DNA of 64,000 bases, taken from Acanthococcus lagerstroemiae. Its lineage: Eukaryota; Arthropoda; Insecta; Hemiptera; Eriococcidae. How positions within the stretch are numbered: the stretch's first letter is position 1; each line of letters opens with the position of its first letter. The notes beneath the pieces are model-generated. The model made no database searches and had not been told where the DNA came from. It saw only the letters and a list, made by a program, of their open reading frames with translations. Shown in pieces: positions 1 through 11,582 of this stretch. A program made the position numbers and the translations under genes. The DNA is taken from NCBI GenBank assembly GCA_031841125.1, contig CM063106.1:2790001-2854000 (forward strand). Reading direction: 5' to 3'.

Positions 1-154
1 AAGCAAGTCGTGAGCGACGAAGCGATACATCAGAGAACGCCGGCTCTGCAGCTGACATGTTCGAGAAGAATACCGAAAGGTGGCACCAGGATATGATCGC
101 AGTAAGGGCGAAGGAGAGTTCTTAACGTCTCACAGGCAGTGCAATGAATCGTTG

Positions 155-920
155 AGTAGACCGACCACCAGATGGCAAAGACAGGCCCAACTAGCCGAGC
201 TTGTACTGGTGGAACGATGAAATGAGGCAACCACGTTAGCGGACTACGAGAAGCCGCCGCCGCACTGGCAAGCAGGCAGGGCTAAGGAAAGCACACCATG
301 AGTGACTGGTGGCCAAAAAAGAACTCCGCACCGCCGCGAAGAAAGCGAAAACCCGGAATTGGGTGGAGATGGTCAAACTGGTAGACGAGAATCCATGGGG
401 TCACCCTTACAAGGTGGTCTTAAATCATCTCTCAACCACTTCCCCGATGTCCAGGCTCCACCCACGACGCTGGATGAAATAGTTATCTTATTTCTCCAGC
501 ATTCGACACTCATGAAGCGGAAGCCCACTGAGTAGGACTGGAATCCGCGACTGGAGGTCACAGCACCTGAACTATAAAGACAGCCGTGCATCAGATTAGA
601 GAAAAAAGGACCGAGTGAACATAGACGACGCCTATATGTACTCAGTAGGTACGAGCGCGGTTCTTCTCTACGGCGCATCCAACTGGGCGCCAGTAGCGGC
701 TGTCTGCGAAAATAGTGACAACAGAGGAAGGATCGAACGACTCAGGCGGCCTTACACATTATTTGAGCTTACAGATCCATCTTCTATGAGGGGGCGCTCG
801 AACTAACAAGATTGCCTCCTATCGATTTACAGGCCAGGGAGACTGCCATGATGTACCCGCGCTTTCAGAAGCTCCTGTCAGCCGATCACAAGATGAAAAG
901 ACTGAAGCAGATTTAAAAAA
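155..920 (+). mobile_element. Decayed R1-clade non-LTR retrotransposon fragment
   Basis: Three coding pieces in R1-like order are visible, in different frames and broken by stops. The piece from about 204 reads YWWNDEM and continues to LVDENPWGHPYKVVLNHL around 345-435; this matches the linker between endonuclease and reverse transcriptase in R1/TRAS-type LINEs (YWWNDEI...DPWGxxYK). A short continuation lies in another frame at 474-532 (DEIVILFLQHSTLMKRKP). At 640-710 comes VGTSAVLLYGASNWA, the ILLYGAxxWA motif that follows the reverse transcriptase core. At 794-915 comes ALELTRLPPIDLQARE, the post-RT PPIDLxxRE motif. The catalytic RT core, including the xxDD box, should lie between about 540 and 620 but is missing, so the copy is internally deleted. 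Family assignment comes from remembered motifs, not a search. The 5' part continues to the window edge without recognisable sequence. Confidence 0.72.
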
Positions 921-2440
921 AGGAAGAGGTACGATAGCAGAAGATGCAAGAATGGGTGACCCATTTTCAATACGGGAGAGGATACAAAGATATACTGTTA
1001 TTTTTCTAACCAAGATATCTGGAAGTGATGAAATTCTGCTATTGAATAATGCGTTCAATGTGTTAGATTACACATTCTGTATTTTGTACCACTTTTCAGT
1101 CGAGATTTTTCTGTCGTGCTGCACTACGAGCCTTCTTGAAACATGAACAAACACTTCATAATTTGAAAACATCGTTGAACAACCGGGGACGTAGCGAGTC
1201 CTATGTGTGTAGGGATAGCGGTGGAAATAGGTCAAAAATGCCGAGTCGGTGCAAAAATTTTCCGTGCAAGAAAGAAAAACGCTTAACGATTTTCATATTC
1301 TACCGCCTAGAGTTAAAAATACCAACTAAATGGGCTGAAACCGAATGTAAACTTTCCGAAAAATGCTGACTCGTGGTGAAAACTGTTTATTGCCAACTGA
1401 TGTTGAAAATGTCGATTCAATGACACAAAAATTTCGCATACAAGTAAAACAAAAAGAAAGAAAAGGAAAAAATAGGCAACGTATTAACAATTTCTTCTTT
1501 TGCGAATAGTTAATAGTCCAAAATGCCAATACATGATCAAATTTGCCGGAAAATGTCGAGTCCGAACAGTCGTGGGGAAGGGAATCACACCTTCGTATTT
1601 CGCCCCATTATATAAGTATGAAAGAAAGAAAAAAGGGGGATTAATAAGTTCCAATTCAGGTTCACATAAACCAAAATTTCGTCGAATATTCCCGAAACTC
1701 ATTCGTTGCTCATTGAGGTTCTAACAACTACAATAATCTTCAATGAAGCGACAACATACTGGATCAGGTTAATCGCTCTTCGCTGGGTAAAAATAGGGAC
1801 GAAAATAAGGGGGTAGGGGAGGGATAGTCTGCCCCCGTTGGATAATCTTAGTAGACGGATGAAAAGTTGGGAAATCCAACAAGTCAAAAAGTTTCTTTTT
1901 TTAGTCAATACAAACAAATTTTGATATATGGGAATTTTGAATTGAGTCAGTGTCGAATTTAACAATTTATGACCCTTAAGAAGAAAGTAAAAAATGAAAT
2001 TTCCCTTGTATCAAGTAACCCAAAACCAACGGGTTCCCAACATTCGAAGAAGAAAAAAAAAGATAAAGAAACATCGAAAAATCAATTACTCGTATTATGC
2101 GAAAAACTTACCATTTCATGAGCATTCTTAGTAAATTGTAAGCTCGTAAAAACTCGATTTAATAGAACAATTCAAAATTTTTCAATCGTCAGAACGCATT
2201 ATCCCATCGTCAGTGCGATAGCACTTTTTGACGAAGATACGTTGCTTTCAAAACGAAGTTGGTACAAGCTTCAAAAACTGGAACTAGTCTCACTTGCACC
2301 TCAAAACTAATTATTGATCTACGACACATTGACAAAAAGACGAACAACTAGTTAGCTAATTAGACAAATTGACAGAAACCATTAGGTTACACAGACCAGA
2401 TGACCCCCTGAACAGACAAACAGAAAATCACATAATCAGT
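921..2440. other. Featureless AT-rich stretch
   Basis: No coding similarity, RNA gene or clear repeat was recognised. Short open frames on both strands have no family motif and look random. One good minus-strand splice-donor-like string (AATG|GTAAGT near 2107) stands alone without exon support. Confidence 0.5.
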
Positions 2441-2632
2441 TTAATAATTTAACCGAGAAACTTCGGCGTCCCCTGACAGCATTGCGGCCTCGAGTTCCAT
2501 TTCACGCATATTAGCTTTTTGCTTGGGTCTATCTTCCTCCCCACCTGTCTGCTGGTCTAGCTTGTTTTCTTATGCTTTCCTTCCGCGTTGTACCGCGCAC
2601 CTTGCCAAGACGCCGACTGGGAGCTTGTCCAT
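2441..2632 (-). pseudogene. Coding-like decayed fragment, unidentified
   Basis: Read on the minus strand from an ATG at 2632, one frame stays open for 64 codons except for a single in-frame TAA at codon 21, and ends in a stop at 2441-2443. The first part reads MDKLPVGVLARCAVQRGRKA; after the stop comes a hydrophilic, E/K/R/Q-rich segment containing KANMREMELEAAMLSGDAEV, which resembles a coiled-coil tail. The block is clearly more GC-rich than its surroundings, which is why I regard it as former coding sequence rather than chance. I do not recognise the family. It could be the end of a transposable-element protein or a processed-gene fragment. No splice sites or partner exons were found. Confidence 0.25.
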
Positions 2633-3528
2633 CTACTTATAAATACATTCAACTGTCTATCAGTCTGGCTGACTATCTATTAGTTTGACTCCAACTTCAG
2701 TCGACAATCAACTAGTGAAAGGGGCCTAACTTCACTTCGTCCTTTTCATTCATTTTACAAAACCAGGATCTCCATTCTTTTAAGTTCTCATTTTACATTT
2801 TCAACAAATCTACCTACACTCATCTCAAAATACTTATTTTCATGGTGATACTCCACCCGTAGGCATAGTAAAAAGAAAGACAAGGCATCCCCCCTCCCCA
2901 GAAATTGAGATTAAACGATAGAAAATTAATGCTCTGAAGGCAACACTAGCCCCACCCTCCTAAGAAAAAAGAAAAAGATGGTTGCTGTTTATGCTCTGCT
3001 CACTCTACTACCACGCAGTAGCTCTCATGCAGCATGCTGAGCTTTTTTCGCAAAGAAGCTCAAAAACAGAAGTATCTACAAATGAGTCATTTCAATCATG
3101 CGTAATAACATTTTAGAAAGAAATGTACAATACAACTCGGGATTAGGATTTTAGTACTCAGAATTTTTTATGTGTCCTCCTCGAAAAAAAATTCTGGACA
3201 CGCGTCTGTTTTAATTTGAAATCATATCAAAATGGACTTCTGAAGGTTAAGCCCGTTCTACGTATTAGCTGGTCGTCAATTTTTAGGATTTCTCAGGTAG
3301 ACAACCCACCTGGCGGTCCTTTATTTCAGCAAAAGCAGTTGAGAGGTAAATAAAGAAGGTAGACGACAAGGTTTCAGTACAAGTATAAAGAGAGAAAATT
3401 AATATCGTGTTTAGCATTGAAAATAACTAAACAAAAGTTATAAAAGGCAGACTATTAAAATCTGGGAATTCATTATTATCGGGTGCTATCGACTTAGCCC
3501 AACCTAGCTCTGCTCTGCGCTCGATCTA
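2633..3528. other. Stretch without recognisable genes
   Basis: AT-rich sequence with a C-rich patch around 2885-2960. Nothing in it could be assigned. Confidence 0.45.
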
Positions 3529-3552
3529 TTTTTTTTTTTTTTTTTTTTTTTT
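3529..3552 (+). repeat. Poly-T tract, 24 nt
   Basis: An uninterrupted run of 24 T follows a GC-richer stretch (3480-3528, CTCTGCTCTGCGCTCGATC). It could be the A-tail of a minus-strand retroposon, but no head was recognised and no target duplication was found. Confidence 0.7.
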
Positions 3553-3692
3553 ATGTGACTGTGCATATAAAATTATTTGCATAATGCATAGGTATCTATA
3601 AAAATAGGTACAAAATTATTACATATTTGCCCGATCTAAAATTCGAGCAGCCCTACCTAACTGACAGGGTGCGCTACGGGCCTGTTATATAG

Positions 3693-3715
3693 TATTATTA
3701 TTATTATTATTATTA
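3693..3715 (+). repeat. (TTA)n microsatellite
   Basis: About seven and a half TTA units. They follow a GC-richer segment (3650-3690, containing GGGTGCGCTACGGGCCTG). A GC-rich body ending in a trinucleotide tail is common at LINE or SINE 3' ends, so this may be a retroposon tail; I could not identify the body. Confidence 0.7.
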
Positions 3716-6700
3716 GACTTTAGGGCACCAGGCACCACCCTTCTTAGATTTGCATCAGCTTAAAAGTTCAGAACGTATTATTTACCTTCAGCATATTTTT
3801 TATATAACGCATTGGAATGATTCTCTCCCTCCCGAAGAAAATTCTATCAATAAGTCAGAAAATTTCAGTAACCACTCGAATAAATCGAAAGTTTTTTTTT
3901 TTTCCTTTTCCTTGTCAAGTAAACTTCATGCACGATTTCAGTCATTTGCGTGATCTATTTCACCTTCCCTTCACTCAGAAAACTGTTCGTCTTGAACTCA
4001 GCGAATTCAATAAAATCTCAAGATTTATCCAGTTGGATGGCTCCACAAAACGTATTCTATAATACAACATAATTACTCCAAGACGAACAAGCGTGGCTAC
4101 CATTAGGGTAATTCTACAGAAATGTGGACTACTTTTGTAACTGACGAATATCTCGCTTTCTATGAACGCTATTTGGAAAATTTTGATGTCAAAATTTAGC
4201 GAATAACGTCCTACATTGTCCATACGTCAAATATACTTTATTCTCACCCCTTCACCCCAAGAATTTGACTCAAAGGGGTCAAAATTCCATCGTGGTGACC
4301 GTCAATGTCTACGATTTTTAGTTTGTTTAATTGAAGTCCACATTTTTGTAGAATTACCCATTTATACGTATTTACCTGTCATCAAAGTACTATTCGTATC
4401 TTCCTATTGCGCATTTTGCACGTGTAAATAATATTTCGAATTCAAATTAAAAATTAAAAAATTAATTAATTTAAAATACTAAATCACCTTTTGCTTGTTG
4501 CTGCAATGATTCAAACTTTTATAATTTTCAAGCTGTACATCTGGAATTCGAAATTTTGTTAGCTAAATTTATTACCGTCGCGAGATGTCATATTTTCGGC
4601 AATTAAAATTCAGAGAAACTTTTGAATACGTGGGCAGTCACAGTGAAGAAGTAAACTTAAATACGAGAATTTAATATATAAAAAACGATAATTTGTTTTT
4701 AATATTCATGTTTTTCTACGGGCTTATACTCCGGTAGATATTACATCACGTGTTGCACACTATGAGTCTTAATAACTGCTGTCCAACTCGTAAATACAGT
4801 GGATATATTTGCTATGCCGGATACTGCAAAGAGTTAATTGATCTTTCTTTGCCAGGTCCAGGAACTAACTACTACCCCTTCCCTCTCTCCACCATACAGA
4901 ACCGTCCACGAGTTAGTCAAAGTTTGAGAATTTCAAGAAGAAGTGAGAATTTTTTTCTTTCTGTTTATCGATCCGTGTTTGTATTTTTAAGTTTATAAAA
5001 GGATTCGTTACTAAATGTTATACAGCAAGTAAGACTTCGTCTTAACACAATATCGACTTGAACGTACTCGCATGCTCTATTGCAAAACTGAGCCGCAGAT
5101 TATGACATTAAAGTACAACGAGTGGGTTAATGGCTGTCCGCTGACATGAAGAAAGAAAAAAATGGTGACTATGATGAAGAAAATGTTTCTGAAGCACAAG
5201 CTACGAAATTAGCATTCTCCAATTTATTAAGCCGTTTGAAAACTTATTTGTCCAGATTTCCCAGATAATGTATTCTAAAAATGTATGTATGTTTCCAAGT
5301 AAATACCATGGAAAATGCGATATTACGACCGTCCTGTATTAGGCCGAGCACAAAATTATGATTTTTCAAAGGAAAAATGGTATATGTACCGTATTCATTT
5401 ATATTATGACCCATAAATATACGTGAAACATTATTTTTCAATAAATGCCGTAATTCTTGAACACTGTGCGTGGCATTTGCACTTTCTGCATTTAACTCTT
5501 TCACGCTTGTCATACATACCGTTTTCCACAGTTCCTCGAATAACATTAAAGTGAAATTGTACTTCATACGTAACATACAGCTACGCACAAGTATGGTTGT
5601 TACTTTTCTGGACGAACTGAGTGAAGAGGGGAAATTCTACTTTGATGCACGCGAAAAATCAATATAAGATCGGCGAACAGGAAAAAGTCCTCACTACTTC
5701 GAATTTCTCAACATCGACTTACTGATGAAAGATTATGTATAGTGGAAGGAAGAGGTTCACTCAGTTCCTGGATATGGGGTTACCAACTGATTTTTTCAGA
5801 AACGCGAACTTCTCCTCTAAAAAACGCAAATTTCATAATAGAAACGCAAATCGTTAAACAAGCTTGGAACTCGCTCCGCTTGTTCCTCGCAATGGCTTGA
5901 TTTTTTTTTATAATGCACATTTATTTGTTCTTCGGAAATTGGGGGAGCAAACACGCTTTTGGTAAGAAATTATCGCTTTCCTCTTCTTCTTCAAGTTGAG
6001 TTTCCTTTTGGCATTTTGTTTCAGATGCCATTATTTTTATCACAGGACTCGAATATATATTAAGAATAGAAACACTATCTATGGGTACATTGCCTGTCAA
6101 ACTGAAAATCAGTCTTCAAAATGAACTGAATGATAAGGATTAGTGATCAGATGCAAAATGTTCTATCGTTTCGCATCGATCTATCGATTTTCCAGCACCA
6201 AGAACATTTTTGGTTTACTGTACACTGGAAGCTTGAGATTTGAGAGCAATGCAAATACGATGCTACGAAACATTAAATAAAAAAACTAGAAAAAATAATT
6301 GAGGAATCGAATAATATTGCTGAAATTCATTATCAACTTAGTATGAAATTTGTACAGTTTAAATGAAAGATTGGAGAGATGGAAATTCGCGGACAATTTG
6401 TAAATACTTGTAAACGCGAGCAAACAACAAATGTCACATGAAAAAAACAAACATGTTTGCGGAGACGCAAAGAGTTGGTCACACTAGATATGGCAAAGTA
6501 GAAAGTATAACACCATCATCTACGTACTTTTTGCAACACTCCACGTAAACGCTGTATCCTTTGTATTTCCATGATGGACAGCTATAAATGAAACTTACGT
6601 ATGACGAATATCCAGTCAGAGCCCATTTAAAGAGATACTCGTAATGGGTGTATTACGAACATATCGTTGTTAATCGATTTTCAAAATCCTGTAGATACAT

Positions 6701-7600
6701 GTGATTCTTTATAAGCCGCACTCATTTAAAAGTTTCTCCGAATTTTATGTCCAAAAACGTGACATCTCGCTTTTGCCAGTAATTGAAGGAACTCAATTGG
6801 TTTCGGCTGGACGCTAGATTTCGTATTCGATTTATGTCTGTAAAAATTTTCGTACGAATATTTCTCAGCTGAAAATTGTACAACTCAGCTGCGGGTCAAC
6901 AAGCCGTCGCTAAAGCGAACTTATTCGATAGAACGGATCCCATCCTTCGCTTACACTGTTTGTTATAACTGAATTTGACAAACGTGTGTATCATTTTCAA
7001 ATGTTCGCAGGTGACGATAATGATTTTACGACACACCGAAGATGCATACCTATATAAGTATAGAAATTTCACTGAAACACGTAATTAGGGTGTTATATGG
7101 CTGTTGGTGTAGTAATAGTAACATCCACCTTCTTGTAGATTAGAGTGGAGCCCGTTAAGTTGGCATTGGTAAACGGACACACTAGCTGATACGCGATATC
7201 CGCTCGAATTAATTTAATAATTCTGTAAGAACATCGGTGCCATCAGCTCCTCCGAATATCGATTATTAAATTATACACTCGGCACGTATTCGCGTGTTTA
7301 CCCAAGCATCTTCGCATATCGAGTTAGAGCGCGTTTTCGTTTAATCAGTGGTAATTAATTCTTTTTCGTTCGATTGTAATTGTCATTTTGTCTACATTGT
7401 CTGGTGTATTCACGCCCGCCGACTACGTTCGCTCCGCCATCCATCCGGTGTTTACTGTTTTAATGACTTACAGTTAGGTAGTCTTACTGCGAGCTTATTT
7501 ATAATTAAAGTTAACCGACTAAAATTTGCATTACACTCGAATCGCTTCCAGGCTTGTACGTGCCTGCGATTGCCAGCTAGCATTCAGCCGTAATATCCTT
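3716..7600. other. Long stretch without recognisable genes
   Basis: AT-rich intergenic or intronic DNA. The longest open frame (5244-5588, minus, 114 codons) has no recognised motif and lacks splice or promoter support. A CG-richer patch at 7340-7750 contains an insect-type initiator string (TCAGTG at 7345) and could be a promoter or 5' untranslated exon, but no convincing splice donor was found. Confidence 0.4.
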
Positions 7601-7605
7601 CAATG

Positions 7606-7652
7606 CGTGTTGCCTGCCTGCCTGCTTGCCTGCCTGCTTGTCTGCCTGCGAC
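7606..7652 (+). repeat. Imperfect (CTGC/CTTG)n tetranucleotide repeat
   Basis: Repeated TGCC, TGCT and TGTC units (for example TTGCCTGCCTGCCTGCTTGC) inside a CG-richer patch. A simple-sequence repeat; any reading frame across it is probably fortuitous. Confidence 0.75.
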
Positions 7653-7659
7653 ACACGTG

Positions 7660-10600
7660 TTCGACTCACTCTTCTTGCTCGTTCGCTGATGTCGCTCCAT
7701 TTCCGGAAATTCTCCTAATTATTACTTTTGCGCTCTAACCTTTGTTTTTGCCAGTCGAGCGCTGGCTTTCATTTTGTATTCATTCTCTCCAGCAATTCAT
7801 CGAGTGAAATTGTAGAAAAAGTTAACGATATCGCTTCGTAGTCTTACGCCTCTGTCGATTGATGTGATCCCGAAAATCGTACGGCCATCACGATAGGTCA
7901 ACCAGAACAGTACCTGCGGGGGAGGAGGTTTGGTTTAACCCTCTCCTTGGCAAGGATATCCTTTTTCGCTTAAATGCTGCGCTATTCCACGCAACTGGGA
8001 AAATTACGTGAAACTTTCCGAACGAAAATTCTGAAAACCTTTCTACGGTGCATTTCTATTTGTAACAGCTCGACACATCTTACTAAGTTTTAACAGAGTT
8101 CGACATGGTCACGAAGAGCTTTGAAAGGGCCTTGCGAGTATTCTCAGTCTATACAAAGTCTTAAAGAGGCGCATTATATGTCTCAACAAAGTTGAATCGT
8201 CGTCTTCTTAAGGAGTTTTAATAAGGCTTAAATAGTATTAAGTAGTCGTATTGATGGGTTATAATTTTGTTGATAAGTCAGCAATAAATATTCACTCTCG
8301 TTGTTTACTACACAATCATATGCATGTTTAAGCATGGAGGTGAAAACCCGAGTTTGATTTGTCCGAAGACAGTTCAAGAAATATAATAATATTTTTATTT
8401 CACGTCGGTCACGGTGACGAATCGCGTGAGAGGAGGGAGTCTGAAGACAGCCATTATTTCCATGTCGGTACAACCGAACTATGTTACATGTAGGTTATGT
8501 CTGCAGGCGATCCGAATGTTGAACACCAACAAGGATTATTCGAGGGTCAAGCAAACTCGACTTCGGTCACCAGCGTCGACTCTTATTGACTCCCCCGACA
8601 GTTGTTTAGCCCCGATGGTTATTTAAACACTAGCACTGTTCAATTTCTCTATCATATACCGCAGAGTGTGAAATATTCCGAGATTTGTTTGTTCTTTTCG
8701 AGTAAATGTAATTCCCATTTTTATTTTTTTCAAAATTTTAAAAATAATCGTACGATGCGCGTAACGAATAAATTTCAAATTTTTCCTGTGACCTCGTTTG
8801 TGGTACAGCTGGGTTAGTGCGAGTGTAGATGTACGAATTTGGCTTTATTCCAAAAAGTGAATTTTCATTAGTATTAATGAGGCATTAAATGCTGAAAAAC
8901 CTTATCGTTGATATTTTAAAATGAGCGAGTGGACGGCTGGCCCCCACCCAGTTTTATAATTTATTATAAATAGCTTTACGTGCATAGCGATATTTAAAGC
9001 TGCCGCAGTTCATGTAAGCTTGATAATTAGATACGCGATACAGATTTGGAATCACGGTGAGCTCGTCACGAGGGTTGAGGGACGACAAACGACATCGACG
9101 AAGCCGGTCAGTTTCGTATTCTGTGTTTTATTTGCGTACAAACTGAAGACGCGGATGGCAGACGACAAGACGCTATAGTCTGTATCTATATCTATAATAA
9201 CCAAGGCTCCAAGGAGGCTAGATATACCATGGCATGAGTTGTCGCTGTTATGTGAGTGTTTGCCAGTTGTACTTAGAAACAAGGATATAAATGTAGAATA
9301 GTAGCAACGTTTTCTTACGGAAACCTTATTTCAGAGTGAATCTACATACTTACATTACCTAATACCTACATACGATACGAGTATTATAAAAAGGAAAGTT
9401 CACACAAAGTACACTCATTTCCTTTCAAAGGCATTTCGATAGGAAATTGCTATGGAGTAGAAAAAAACTGAAAATTTTACCACTGATAGGTTTTCGATTT
9501 CGCCAAAGAAATTTATTTCATTGGTTTTTACTAATTTGAGTCATAAAAATGAGCAAAAACTTCTCAAAAGTCTTAAATCTCTTATTTTTCAACTAAAATC
9601 AATTAACAAATCTATTGTGCCCCCTTTCGATATGCCGCATCTCTATCTAAATATTAAGAATTGATGTAATCTAAAATGAAAAGGAAGCGTTCGAGAAGCG
9701 AGAAAAATGAATAAAAACTACTTCAAAAGGGCTTGTATAAAACGAATACTCTCTTTGTCTTTTGAATTATTGCAGCTTCTGACTAGGTAGTGTAATGATG
9801 CAATGAACTCGCCACAAGCTGGAATGGATTTGAATTTGTAACTCGGTATAATTTATTAATTATTTCACGGATAGATGCCTCCTTGTTGTTCTTTCAATTT
9901 TTAGAATGAACAGAAATTCGTCCGCGGAAAACCGGCATTGCTGATGCCGGTAATTTTGGTGCTTAATAGCTTGTAGGAACAGCCTGAATGAATATAGGGA
10001 TGGTAATTTGAAAGATTTATTTGGTCACCCGGTCCCGGTCACCGTCACTTTATTTTTTCAGCAAATCATTAAGTTGCGATCTCGGCCTCTCCTTTTTCTT
10101 GTTTGATTCACTTCCGAAGCCGGTCACTACCAATTTCGCAGATAATTTATTCTTTCCCTCTTTTCCGGTATCAGTCTGGTTATAGAAGCAAAAAAACATT
10201 TTGGTCTCGCTCGGTCCCCGTTTCAGCTGCCATTGTTACGATGCCATGACGGCACAGTGTTCGAGATCGATTGGAGTACTGGCTAGTCACATTCGGTCTT
10301 TTAATAAAGAAACTTTGGAAGTGGTCTTTTTCACTGTCAATCGCGAAATTTTGTTCACATTTGGCAGGTCCTGGTTTCAGTTACTAATTCCCATAGATGA
10401 AATTTGCCGAACTAGAAGGACCAGCCCGGCTCACCCAGCACATCGATTTGGCTCTAGAAAATTAGAAAATGGCTACTTGGGAGGGAGGGGAGAGTTAAAA
10501 TCGACTTTTTGGACAGGATAAACTTTCCAGGACTTCACAACCAAAGACCGCTTATAATTACCTATTCCTATGTATCACTGAATTCTCTCTCTCACACTAT

Positions 10601-11408
10601 TTGTTAAATACCCGTCAGCTGAAAAAAGTGCAATATTCTCTTGTAGAATAGCGTCCAGTTAGAGTATTTCTGTCGATGCTCGGTAGTGCGAATGACTTAC
10701 AGCTAACTCGTAAGTACCTTTTTCTGTAGGCATCTGTACATCTGGGTTTGATGTTGTAATGATGGAAACCCGACGTTGTGGTTATTCACGTTCCAGACTT
10801 AAAATTATCCATCCCCTATACAAAGGAACCTCATTTCTACAAGAACTAATATTACGTATGTATGCTGTTGGATTCCTCACCACTATTGACAACTGACAAG
10901 TTACTACGCCAAAAGATTCATTCTAGGCGATGACAAAAAGCAAAGTCACTAACTCATTAATTTATCCTTGTTAACGGCGAAAGTGAGGCCCGTGGCATTA
11001 GTGCCTGTCAATTAATTTGATTCCAGTAGTTTGTAATATGCTCTGTTGTGACACAATTCAACCGATTTCTTTTTGATGGCTTGAGATACAGCAGAACTGC
11101 CAAAGGCCGTTTCCGCAATGTGCCGCTGTGTAATTATACACCTGTTCACTTTTTTTTAAATTAAATTAGATTAGATTAGAAAAGACCAATAATGTATTGA
11201 TATTTCTTTGAATTCAACTTTTCCGTATTTATTGATTAGTGAGCATATTACCAATACTACACACACTTATGTAGTGTGGTGATTTCATGGTATCCTATAA
11301 AATACAGGAACATTTGCGTGATAATTTATCTTGAAAATTTGCACACTTCCTAGTAGAGACTGAGGTCAGAGTTGTACTTCGCGAAAAGGTGCAACTCCAA
11401 GCGCAAAA
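7660..11408. other. Stretch without recognisable genes
   Basis: No family could be assigned. A frame near 8468-8626 contains a CRLCLQ string like the start of an insect ZAD zinc-finger domain, but the rest of the domain is absent. Around 10020-10500 composition is more balanced and one frame runs 106 codons without any recognised motif. Confidence 0.4.
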
Positions 11409-11582
11409 ATGGGAAAAACAAAAACTTGCGATTGCCCAACTGTAGATGTTAGTGAATTTACGGAACGAAATTTTTGTGTCCCGTGTTTAGTTTGCGGAGC
11501 CCAGTGGGAGCTTGCATTCTATCCAGATGTTAAATTTCCATCGAATCACGAATTTCTGATCTCTGGAGCCTGCATCTTATGA
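11409..11582 (+). CDS. Candidate 57-residue cysteine-containing small ORF
   Basis: An ATG in a favourable insect context (GCAAAAATGGG) opens 57 codons ending in TGA. The product begins MGKTKTCDCPTVDVSEFTER and contains CxC followed by a CVPCLVCG cluster (CxxCxxC), with a final cysteine near the C terminus, so it could bind a metal or form disulphides. There is no signal peptide. The stop overlaps the start of a poly(A)-signal-like ATTAAA at 11583-11588. What I see is an open frame with an ordered cysteine pattern in an AT-rich setting. Whether it is a gene, an exon or chance cannot be told. I do not recognise the family. Confidence 0.27.
   Translation: MGKTKTCDCPTVDVSEFTERNFCVPCLVCGAQWELAFYPDVKFPSNHEFLISGACIL

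Noticed and set aside
5244..5588. 114-codon minus-strand open frame
   Set aside because: No motif, no promoter or splice support, composition like the surroundings.
8468..8626. Possible ZAD zinc-finger start (CRLCLQ)
   Set aside because: Only the first cysteine pair is present; the second pair and typical spacing are missing.
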